From Opitutales bacterium (GTDB lineage: Bacteria > Verrucomicrobiota > Verrucomicrobiia > Opitutales > UBA953), in contig JAGBIL010000022.1 in assembly GCA_017935025.1 (NCBI GenBank), positions 29,273 to 66,634 of the forward strand: 37,362 nucleotides of DNA. Direction: 5' to 3'. This document shows positions 16,198-23,975 of this stretch, piece after piece; positions within the stretch are counted from its first letter, which is position 1; each line of letters starts with the position of its first letter. The position numbers were made by a program, and so were the translations under genes. The notes under the pieces were generated by a model. It was not told the DNA's origin and searched no databases. It was given only the letters and a program-made list of their open reading frames with translations.

Positions 16198-19100
16198 AAA
16201 TAAAACTTTCTCTTTTAACACTTTTTGCGTGCGCGGCGGGAACGACGTTGTTCGCCGAAGCCATTGAAGGCTACCCCGTTATTATTTACGATACCTCGGA
16301 TTCACCGATTGCGTTGGCAACATCGCTAAACGATGCGGCGACCTACATCAACGGAGCAGACGGCGACAAGGCGGAAATTTACGCAGACGATACGATTACT
16401 TCGACAATCACGTTTGACCGCGATACCTATTGGCAACTTGTTTCCGACAGCGACGCGGTGCGTACGATTTCCGGAAATACAACTCTTTTTGATGTTTCTT
16501 CCGGTTCGATGAGACTCATCTTGGATCGCATTGTTTTTTCCGGGGCAATCGGAAAGGTTTTCTATTCAAGCGGCGGCGGAAATATCACTTTGGGCGGGAA
16601 CTCCGAATTTAAAAACAACAGCGGCTACGTTATTTCAGGAAATTCCATTTTCTTAGAAAATTCCGAAATGACATTTTCCGGAAACACGGGAACGTATGTT
16701 TTCTACGGAGACGTCCAAATCGGCTCCGGTTCGACCTTTGTTTTTTCTCAAAACAAATCTTGTATTTACGGAGATCTTACTGCCGGAGATAACGTAAGTG
16801 TTTCGTTTTCAGGCAATACGGGAACGGGGATTTACGGGAACGTAGCTTTTGGGAACAATGCCATATTTTCTGCAAGCGGGAATTCAAGTCTCGTTATTGA
16901 CGGGACAACTATTTCTTTTGGCGAAAAATCCCAACTAAGCTTTTCCGGTAATACGGAGGGCATCGTAGTCGGTAGTACAACGATCGGAACAAATTCTACG
17001 CTAACGGCTTCCAACAATAAAGGAACGCTCTTTGACGGAAACTTGACGATCGGAAATAATTCAACGGCAACGATCGAGGGGAATACTCGGATTTATTCAT
17101 CAACGTCTGTTTGGGTTGTTGACGGTGATTTGACCGTAGGAGAGCAAAGCTCTGTGGACCTCAACAACAATGACAACGGAATTTCCGGTGCTGTTAAGGT
17201 TCTTTCCGGAGGGAAGTTGAGTATTACCGGTTGTTCCGATAACAGCGGGATTCAATACGGGGTCCAAAATGGTCTAACCTCATTAGCAAATACCTATCTT
17301 TCCTTTTCGGAAAATGATTGTGCTGTTAAGGGTACACTTATTGTCGGCATGGATTCTGAGGCGTTTTTTGAAAAAAATTCTTATGTGGCATCATCTGGCA
17401 CCTCCAATTCCTATGGTAGCGCTGTCCGTGGCGATGTTCAGATTGAGGGAGGTGCTACGGCTAAGTTTTCTGAGAATTCTTCTTCTATTGCATATTCGTC
17501 GTCCTCGTATGCTTCTTCTTCTTCTTTAGGAGGTGCTGTTTACGGAGATGTTCAAATCGGAAAAGAATCAACGACAATATTTTTTAAAAACTCATCTTCA
17601 TCCTCGCATGGAACGTCATCTTCAGAATCCTATCCTTCTATCAGTTCCACATCCAATTCTTATGGTGGTGCCATTTACGGGAACGTTGGAATTGTCGAAG
17701 GCTCAACGGCAACGTTTTCCGGAAATTTGGCATCCTCTTCTTCCAGAGCCACCTATGGCGTTATTTTATCACCCGTAACCTCTATTATATCCAGCTCCTA
17801 TTCCTACTCGTATGGTGGTGCAGTTTATGGGGATGTAGGAATCGGGAAAGGGGCTGTCGTGACATTCTCTGGGAATTCTTCAACTTCTTCATCATACGCA
17901 AACTCAAACACATCCTATTCAGATTCTTATTCCTACGGAGGCGCTGTTTATGGAAGTGTGCAAATTAGAGGTGGCTCAACCGTAGCGTTTTCTGAAAATT
18001 TTTCATCCTCTTCTTCTAAGGCCGATTATATTGATTCCTATTCGTACGGGGGTGCTATTTGTGGAGATGTTCAAATTTACGAAGGGGCAAAGGTAACGTT
18101 TTCCGGAAATTCGTCATCTTCCTCCGAGTCTTACTATTACACTTCGAACTCTTTCGGTAGCGCAATTTACACGAGTAGTAGTCTTGATTCGTTTGATGGA
18201 AGAATTCTTCTTGCCGGAAATATAGAGTTTGAAAACAATTCAACCATAGAAGAAAATGACATTGACGGGCGCGGAGGTGCGATTTGGGCGGAGACGATTT
18301 CGTTCAACACGACGGTTACAGCGGAAAAAATTACATTTTCGAAAAATAAATCTGGGTGGGGAGCGGCAATTTTTGTTGATTCTACGTTAACGACCTCCTC
18401 TTTGTCGAACGTGTCCTTTTCCGAGAACAATGCAACGCGCTATGGCGGAGGAATTTATCTTTACGGAACATCATCTGAGTCTTCGAGTGCGTCTTTTTCC
18501 GGAACCCTTGAGTTTGGAGGGAACTCGGCAGCATCTTGCGGTGGTGCGATTTATGCCAATGCCTATTCCACGATTTCGTTTAATTCGAGTTCCCGTAATA
18601 CGTTTTCCGAAAATTCCGCAAGCATAGGTGGCGCAATTTATTCGGAAGCGACTCACTCGTTTTATGCCGGATCGGAAACACAGTTTGACGGGAATGCTGC
18701 TACGACTTCCGGCGGAGCGATTTATTCTTCAGCGTTGAATATTTACAATGGAGCAAAAATCGATTTTGCCGAAAATGCGGTATCAAACGGAAGCGGTGGT
18801 GCGATTTATGCCACGGGAGCGACGAGTTTTTCAGGCGGAAGCGTGGCGACGTTTTCCAAAAATTCTGCGACGAACGGAAGCGGCGGTGCGATTTATTCCT
18901 CGAGCACAATAGAGCTTTCCGGGGAAAGTGAATTTACGGGAAATACCGTTACCTACAATTTGGCAGACGGAACGGCAACCACGATAACCGGCGGGGCGAT
19001 TTCTGCGGCAACGAGCGTTTCTTTTACCGCGACATCTAAGGCAACATTTTCCGGAAATTCCATTACCGCGACGGAAAAAATTGACACTCGGGGCGGAGCG

Positions 19101-20387
19101 ATTTATTCGGAGGCTGTTGCGCTCGTGGGAGATTTAACCTTTGAAAATAACACAATCTCGGCAGTCGGCTCGACTTCAATCAACAGCGGCGGCGGTGCAA
19201 TTTACGCCGATGGTGCTGTAACGTTCGCGGCGGGAACGACGGCGAAATTCACCGGAAATTCAATTACGAGCAAAGCGACTCAGTCTTTCGGTGGTGGCGC
19301 GATTTTCGCAGATACGATTTCGCTCGCCGGAAACGTGGAATTTACAAACAACACCGTAACGAATTCGACGTTGAGTACGATGTTCAGCTCCGGCGGAGCT
19401 ATTTTTGCGTTCAGCGGGTTGGAATTTACTGACGGCACGACAGCAACGTTTACGGGGAACTCGGCGGCATACGGCGGCGCGATCAATTCTTACAAAGGCT
19501 CCCTGACATTCACGGAAAAAACGAAAGCGGTTTTCTCCGGAAACTCTGCTGCGCGCGGAGGTGCCATTTACGCCGATGCGGGAACGTTTACTCTTGCGGG
19601 AGATGTACAGTTCCTGAACAACACGGCATCGGCGCAGGGTGGCGCGATTCGCTTGGGCGAAACAACGCTTGCTTGCGAAGGCGATACGACGAAAGTTGTT
19701 TTCTCCGGAAACAAGGTCGGAAGCGATACCAACGGTTGGACGAACAATGATATTTTGCTCGTGAAAGCAATTTCTTCGATGACGATTCGCGACGCGGGAA
19801 CGTATGAATTCGGCGGCGGAATTGATGCATCGGCGGGAGGCGCGTTGAGTATTTCGGAAGCGAATGTAACGTTCCAAAGCGGCTCGGTGACGAAGCTCGG
19901 CGGCGCTACGACTATTTCCGACGGAGCGAATGTTACGATTGGCGCGGGAACGACGTTTGATTTGGTTTCCGGAGCGACGCTTTCTGTCGAAGATAATTCC
20001 GTTGTTAAACTTCACACGAACTTATCCGAGGCGACGGTCATCACGGTTGCCGCCGGAGCGTCGGTTACGTTTGAAGAAACGGCAAAATTGATTATCGACG
20101 TTTCGACGGACGCTCTTGCGCGCTCTCCGCTTCTTAGTGATATTGCGAAAATTGCGATTATTCGGGCGACGGACGAACCGGGTATCGGCGATCTCGGAGA
20201 GATTGAATTGTTGGTAAACGGAGAAACTTTTGACGGCTCGTGGATGACCGTGAGAGAGGATTATACGTTGTATCTGACGATGGAAATTCCCGAGCCGTCG
20301 GCGTTCGGCCTGCTTGCGGGATTGGGCGCATCGGCGCTTGCGGTTTCCCGTCGCCGTCGTTCAACGCGGGAACGGATTCTTCCGTAA
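16194..20387 (+). CDS. Giant Pmp-like beta-helix surface protein with PEP-CTERM tail
   Basis: A 1397-residue exported protein. The ATG at 16194 gives a clean signal peptide (KIKLSLLTLFACAAGTTLFA). The body is a beta-helix of about 20 repeats built on GGAI/GGAV and FSGN/FxxN, the two motifs that define chlamydial polymorphic membrane proteins. Residues about 400-690 are a Ser/Tyr-rich block with near-identical units (SYGGAVYGDVQI...). The last 200 residues are ordinary beta-helix, then IPEPSAFGLLAGLGASALA, Arg-rich RRRRS and an extra STRERILP. There is no autotransporter barrel, so anchoring should go through exosortase. Likely role is adhesion or surface coat. The middle block is AT-richer and lacks CGGGAACG, while both ends have it. 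Repeats make length variation between strains likely. Confidence 0.85.
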   Translation: MKIKLSLLTLFACAAGTTLFAEAIEGYPVIIYDTSDSPIALATSLNDAATYINGADGDKAEIYADDTITSTITFDRDTYWQLVSDSDAVRTISGNTTLFDVSSGSMRLILDRIVFSGAIGKVFYSSGGGNITLGGNSEFKNNSGYVISGNSIFLENSEMTFSGNTGTYVFYGDVQIGSGSTFVFSQNKSCIYGDLTAGDNVSVSFSGNTGTGIYGNVAFGNNAIFSASGNSSLVIDGTTISFGEKSQLSFSGNTEGIVVGSTTIGTNSTLTASNNKGTLFDGNLTIGNNSTATIEGNTRIYSSTSVWVVDGDLTVGEQSSVDLNNNDNGISGAVKVLSGGKLSITGCSDNSGIQYGVQNGLTSLANTYLSFSENDCAVKGTLIVGMDSEAFFEKNSYVASSGTSNSYGSAVRGDVQIEGGATAKFSENSSSIAYSSSSYASSSSLGGAVYGDVQIGKESTTIFFKNSSSSSHGTSSSESYPSISSTSNSYGGAIYGNVGIVEGSTATFSGNLASSSSRATYGVILSPVTSIISSSYSYSYGGAVYGDVGIGKGAVVTFSGNSSTSSSYANSNTSYSDSYSYGGAVYGSVQIRGGSTVAFSENFSSSSSKADYIDSYSYGGAICGDVQIYEGAKVTFSGNSSSSSESYYYTSNSFGSAIYTSSSLDSFDGRILLAGNIEFENNSTIEENDIDGRGGAIWAETISFNTTVTAEKITFSKNKSGWGAAIFVDSTLTTSSLSNVSFSENNATRYGGGIYLYGTSSESSSASFSGTLEFGGNSAASCGGAIYANAYSTISFNSSSRNTFSENSASIGGAIYSEATHSFYAGSETQFDGNAATTSGGAIYSSALNIYNGAKIDFAENAVSNGSGGAIYATGATSFSGGSVATFSKNSATNGSGGAIYSSSTIELSGESEFTGNTVTYNLADGTATTITGGAISAATSVSFTATSKATFSGNSITATEKIDTRGGAIYSEAVALVGDLTFENNTISAVGSTSINSGGGAIYADGAVTFAAGTTAKFTGNSITSKATQSFGGGAIFADTISLAGNVEFTNNTVTNSTLSTMFSSGGAIFAFSGLEFTDGTTATFTGNSAAYGGAINSYKGSLTFTEKTKAVFSGNSAARGGAIYADAGTFTLAGDVQFLNNTASAQGGAIRLGETTLACEGDTTKVVFSGNKVGSDTNGWTNNDILLVKAISSMTIRDAGTYEFGGGIDASAGGALSISEANVTFQSGSVTKLGGATTISDGANVTIGAGTTFDLVSGATLSVEDNSVVKLHTNLSEATVITVAAGASVTFEETAKLIIDVSTDALARSPLLSDIAKIAIIRATDEPGIGDLGEIELLVNGETFDGSWMTVREDYTLYLTMEIPEPSAFGLLAGLGASALAVSRRRRSTRERILP

Positions 20388-20470
20388 ACCACAGCGCAAA
20401 CGTCGGCTTCCGTATGCGCTTCTAAGGATTTCCACCACAACAAAATAACTTATCTGACACAGTAAAACCT

Positions 20471-21382
20471 ATGACTAAGAAATTATTAATCTCAGCCGTT
20501 GTCTTAAGCGCCGTTCCGGTTCTCGGTCTGAACGCACAAGGCAGCGCTTCGTACCAAAAGAACTATTCGAGCTATCTGGCAGAATGGGAGCGGGATTTAA
20601 ATCGCCGCTCCGGGATCGCCGTGTCCGAACGGCAAACCGCTACGGATGAAGCTCCGTCAAGCGATTCGCCGTGGGCTCCGCCTCGCCACAAACGCATGGA
20701 GCAGCAATGGAGCACTTCATCGCCTTCCGGCAAGGCCGTTTCCGTTGAGGCGTTTTATGCGATGGCAACGGAAAAATTGTTCAGCGGGGAACTCGTCGGG
20801 GACAGCAGTGATTGGAAAATCGATCTTAGCGGTGTTACACTCCAATATTCATTCTGGAAGAGTGAGGATGACGGCTGGAGCGAGTTTTCCTCGACATCTC
20901 CAAAGGTGGAACTTTTTACTTCGGCGAGCTTGGCTTACGGAGAGGAAAATCCGGGAGGGGAAACTTACGTTTGGAATGACGTTACCGGTGATTGGGAATA
21001 CGAGTCTTCTTTCAAAGACGAATATCAAATTTGGCTCGGGCAGGTGTCCGTAGGCGGGAATTTGGTTTGGGAAGTCAATCCTATGTGGGATGTTTTCGTC
21101 GGCGCGAGAATCGGATTAAGTTGTATTGCCGTTAAAAATGAGTGGGATGACGGATACGATTCCGGAAGTTCCAGTGAGACGGGCGTGGGGTGTATTTACG
21201 GGGTGCGTCTCGGAACGAATATTCACTTTTCCGAAAACCATGCGTTGACGCTCGCCGCCGATTATTGGGGAACAACGGCGCGCGCGGAGTTTGCGGAATA
21301 TGATGACGATTCCTCGGAATCGGAAAAAAGCAAAAATCAGTCCTACTGTGTGTTTTCCGTGGGGTACAAATACTCGTTTTGA
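20471..21382 (+). CDS. Outer-membrane beta-barrel protein
   Basis: A 303-residue protein with signal peptide (TKKLLISAVVLSAVPVLGLNA). A Ser/Pro-rich segment is followed by about 200 residues of alternating amphipathic strands (WKIDLSGVTLQYSFW, KVELFTSASLAYG, ALTLAADYWGTTAR) and the C-terminal barrel signal YCVFSVGYKYSF ending in Phe. It resembles opacity-type eight-stranded porins. It lies 83 bp after the Pmp-like gene on the same strand and before a strong terminator, so the two are probably one transcript. Whether the barrel helps expose the Pmp-like protein is speculation. Confidence 0.75.
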   Translation: MTKKLLISAVVLSAVPVLGLNAQGSASYQKNYSSYLAEWERDLNRRSGIAVSERQTATDEAPSSDSPWAPPRHKRMEQQWSTSSPSGKAVSVEAFYAMATEKLFSGELVGDSSDWKIDLSGVTLQYSFWKSEDDGWSEFSSTSPKVELFTSASLAYGEENPGGETYVWNDVTGDWEYESSFKDEYQIWLGQVSVGGNLVWEVNPMWDVFVGARIGLSCIAVKNEWDDGYDSGSSSETGVGCIYGVRLGTNIHFSENHALTLAADYWGTTARAEFAEYDDDSSESEKSKNQSYCVFSVGYKYSF

Positions 21383-21399
21383 GTTTTTTAAGAAGATTA

Positions 21400-21437
21400 G
21401 CGTTCCCGTGAGTTTTTTCACGGGAACGCCTTTTTTT
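21400..21437 (+). terminator. Terminator of the Pmp-like/OMP unit, inverted motif pair
   Basis: A perfect 11-bp stem, GCGTTCCCGTG (21400-21410) with CACGGGAACGC (21419-21429), and seven T. Both arms are the octamer CGGGAACG extended by A on its 5' side. Confidence 0.93.
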
Positions 21438-21439
21438 AC

Positions 21440-21930
21440 GCAGAGAGCCACAGAGTTTTTATATGAATCGCATAAAAACGCTGTGGTTTTGCGTGAGGAC
21501 TTGTTTCATTGTGTAGCGAGGGCGTTCCCGGAGCAGATAAAACTTTTCCGCAGAGCGGTTTTATTTTGCCCGGATTTCCCAAGCTCCGCTCGCGTTGCTC
21601 GCTTCGCATGGGGGTAGGGAGGTAGCGCTCCTCCGGAGCGTTGGAGTTTCCCGCAAAAGAAAAAATAAAAAACTTCTTTCTCTTCCTTCCCGGTAAAAAA
21701 TGTTGCGTCCTCTGCGTTGAAAAAAAAATCCTTGAGACTTGGTGGGAATCCGTGGGTTCAAAAACTTCATGCGGTCCTCGAAAGCGGCAAGATGCCGCTT
21801 TTCCCATTTAAAAACTTTGCGTTGAAACAAAAAGGGGACAGCCGGGCCGGCTGCCCTCCATGACAAAATCGGTGAAATTTGTGTGGATTCGTGGATAAAC
21901 CAAAAAACAATTCCGTGGCGTTCCACGTGA
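21440..21930. repeat. Non-coding stretch of degenerate dispersed repeats
   Basis: There is no credible gene in these 490 bp. It contains phrases such as CGCAGAGAGCCACAGAG, CTCTGCGTTGAAAAAA and GTGGATTCGTGGATAAACC, typical of degenerate intergenic repeats in PVC and other genomes. Two hairpins are present: AAAGCGGCA-AGA-TGCCGCTTT (21781-21801) and GGACAGCCGG with CCGGCTGCCC (about 21836-21856, one A-C mismatch). The second resembles the element at 14025-14056. Open frames here are translations of repeats. Confidence 0.65.
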
Positions 21931-22683
21931 TCAGGTGTTGTCGGAAACGGAGAAGATCAGCGGCGACCAGATTTTGGAGAGTTCGCGGTCGTGCGTTCCC
22001 GTTTTTTCGTCCCAGGCGTTGAGCAAGTCCCAAAATTCGCCCGAGTGGTCCATGTGAACGCGGTGCGCCAATTCGTGCAGAATAACGTGGTTTTGCAAGT
22101 CCGGCGGGAGCAAAACGAGGCGCCAATTCAGCGACAAATCGCCTTCCGCCGTGCACGAGCCCCAGCGGGAACGCTGCGCCCGCACGGAAATTTTTCCGAT
22201 GCGGACGCCGACTTTTTCCGCCAGCGCACGCGCGTGTTCCGGCAAAACGTGTTGGGCGAATTTCCGCAAAAGCCGTTCCGCGTCGCCGCTTTCCTGCTCC
22301 GGCCGCACGCAAAAAACCGTAACGGGCGAGCTTTCCCGAAAAACGTAAAATGCTTCGAGCGACGCCGAACCGAATTCGAGGACGAAACTCTTCCCGTAGG
22401 CCGAAAGCGCAGGGCGTTCCCGCAGAAATTCAAAAAGCGTTTTCTGCGACGGCGGCGCGGTGCGGCGGACTTTTTCCAAGGCACGTTTGAGCCAGAGCGC
22501 ATTGCTGTCCGCAAAGGCGCGGGCTTTGTGAATGATGTCGCCGCGCGCATTCTCGGGCACCACGACGACCGCTTTTCCGCCCGGGAGAACGCGCAACGTC
22601 ATGCGTTTTGCGCGGCGGGAACGCGTGATTTCGATATTCACCGTTCCCGCGCTGCCCAGCGCAATTTCAAACGACTCCGGCAT
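21931..22683 (-). CDS. YgjP/M48-type metal-dependent hydrolase (DUF45)
   Basis: A 250-residue protein of the YgjP (WLM/SprT-like) group. Near the C-terminus it has the zincin motif HELAHRVHMDHS, giving two His and the catalytic Glu, with the third His ligand in DHSGEFW. It is preceded by the family signature RSRWGSCTAEGDLSLNWRL. The N-terminal part has the expected beta-rich segment (VNIEITRSRRAKRMTLRVLPGG). Members act as putative zinc peptidases; targets are not established. I chose ATG 22681-22683 because the frame upstream runs into mazG. It starts 34 bp after mazG and is likely cotranscribed with it. Confidence 0.85.
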   Translation of the reverse strand: MPESFEIALGSAGTVNIEITRSRRAKRMTLRVLPGGKAVVVVPENARGDIIHKARAFADSNALWLKRALEKVRRTAPPSQKTLFEFLRERPALSAYGKSFVLEFGSASLEAFYVFRESSPVTVFCVRPEQESGDAERLLRKFAQHVLPEHARALAEKVGVRIGKISVRAQRSRWGSCTAEGDLSLNWRLVLLPPDLQNHVILHELAHRVHMDHSGEFWDLLNAWDEKTGTHDRELSKIWSPLIFSVSDNT

Positions 22684-22717
22684 GAACGAGGGGATTTTTT
22701 TCCGGGACGGGAAAATT

Positions 22718-23395
22718 CTACGCGTCGGCGGATGTTTCCGCGTTGGCTCGGCAGGCCATGCGGACGGCTTGTGTTTTGCGGCGCAGGGCGCTTTCGGGGT
22801 CGATTCCCGCTTGGCGGCAGGCGGCGACAATCTCGAAAAGCGCGTTTCCGGCGCTTTCCTCGTCGAGCATTTCCGCGAGCGCGTCGATTTTTTCCCGGTT
22901 TGCGCTTGTGCCGGGGCAAAGGTTCTTCCTGGTCACGGTTTTCCAAACTTCGCGGGCTTGGAAAAGGGCGGAAAGCGTCGCGGGAACGTCTTTGAAGAGC
23001 GTGTCCGCTTTCGGTTTCGTACTGTTGGTCTTTTCCGTTGCCTTGATTTCGTCCCATTTTTTGAGCACGGCGGCGGAATCCGCGAGCGAAAGATCGCCGA
23101 AAACGTGCGGGTGGCGCCGTATCATTTTTTCGTTTACTCCGGCGGCAACGTCTTCAAAGGTAAAATCTCCGTTTTCCGAAGCGATTTGCGCGTGCATTAC
23201 GACTTGGAGCAGCAAATCGCCGAGCTCCTCGCACATATGCGCTTTTTCGTCGAGATCGACGGTTTCGAGAAATTCCGCGACCTCTTCGATAATGCCTGCG
23301 CAAAGCGAGCGGTGCGTTTGTTCGCGGTCCCACGGGCAACCGTCCGGCGCGCGGAGGCGGGCGACCGTTGCAATTAAATCGTCAATAGAAGCCAT
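22718..23395 (-). CDS. mazG: Nucleoside triphosphate pyrophosphohydrolase
   Basis: All-alpha NTP pyrophosphohydrolase that cleaves (d)NTPs, including damaged ones, to NMP and PPi. The 225-residue protein has the N-terminal LRAPDGCPWDREQTHRSL and the Mg-binding acidic motifs EEVAEFLE and EELGDLLLQVVMHA. EKMIRRHPHVFGD and KKWDEIKATEK are strongly conserved family segments. The C-terminal half is a second, weaker MazG domain (EEESAGNALFEIVA-like, here DEESAGNALFEIVAACRQ). The start at 23393-23395 matches the family N-terminus; an upstream alternative would add a basic tail. It lies next to the candidate origin, divergent from dnaA. Confidence 0.92.
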   Translation of the reverse strand: MASIDDLIATVARLRAPDGCPWDREQTHRSLCAGIIEEVAEFLETVDLDEKAHMCEELGDLLLQVVMHAQIASENGDFTFEDVAAGVNEKMIRRHPHVFGDLSLADSAAVLKKWDEIKATEKTNSTKPKADTLFKDVPATLSALFQAREVWKTVTRKNLCPGTSANREKIDALAEMLDEESAGNALFEIVAACRQAGIDPESALRRKTQAVRMACRANAETSADA

Positions 23396-23459
23396 GCGGG
23401 AACGATAGAATTTTCGCCTGCGGGAAGCAAAGATTTTCATCGGAAGTCGCTCCGTCGGA

Positions 23460-23960
23460 ATTTCGAAAAAATTTAAAAATTTTTTAGGGGGAGGGGAAGC
23501 CGTGTTTCGTTTAAAAAATTCTGTGAAATGCCTGTGAATAATCTGTGGGTAAGTTTCCGAAAAATTGCTTTACAAGTCGTTGATGCGGATAAACATGGGG
23601 ATTTCGAGCGCAAAAGTTTTTGCCGAATTTTGGCAAGCAAGAATCCAAAAAATTTATTCACAGCTTTTTGTGAATAACCCTGTCTGTAACTTCCCCTTGC
23701 GAAAAAGACCCTCGCCGCACAGACTGACCCTCACATTTCGTTTCTCTCCGAGCCCATTGCGGGAACGCGAAAGCGAAAACCTTTCAAGAATATGACTTTT
23801 TTCCGAAAATCCGTTTATTTATCGCGTTTGCAGGCTGTCAGCGGTCCGCAAAAAGCGGCGCATATGCAGGAGTTTTCGATGATTTGCAAGAAGGTTTTTT
23901 CTGTTTTTTCGCTATTTTCGGATACGCGCCGCAGCGGTGCCGAGATGTGAATAACCTTCA
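23460..23960. other. Candidate chromosomal origin (oriC) with DnaA boxes
   Basis: The mazG-dnaA gap has no gene and holds four perfect matches to TTATNCACA: TGTGAATAA at 23533-23541 (minus), TTATTCACA at 23654-23662 (plus), TGTGAATAA at 23669-23677 (minus) and at 23946-23954 (minus). A one-mismatch box TGTGGGTAA lies at 23544-23552. The boxes at 23654 and 23669 face each other. An AT-rich tract is at about 23465-23500, where unwinding could begin. The box at 23946 lies about 20 bp before dnaA and may repress it. One CGGGAACG copy occurs near 23760-23767. Confidence 0.75.
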
Positions 23961-23975
23961 ACAAAAACCACTTTG

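Noticed and set aside
16194-20387. CRISPR-like or satellite array suspected from the periodic repeats
   Set aside because: Units are in frame and encode beta-helix repeats with variable length; there are no unique spacers between identical repeats. No CRISPR array was seen anywhere in the window.
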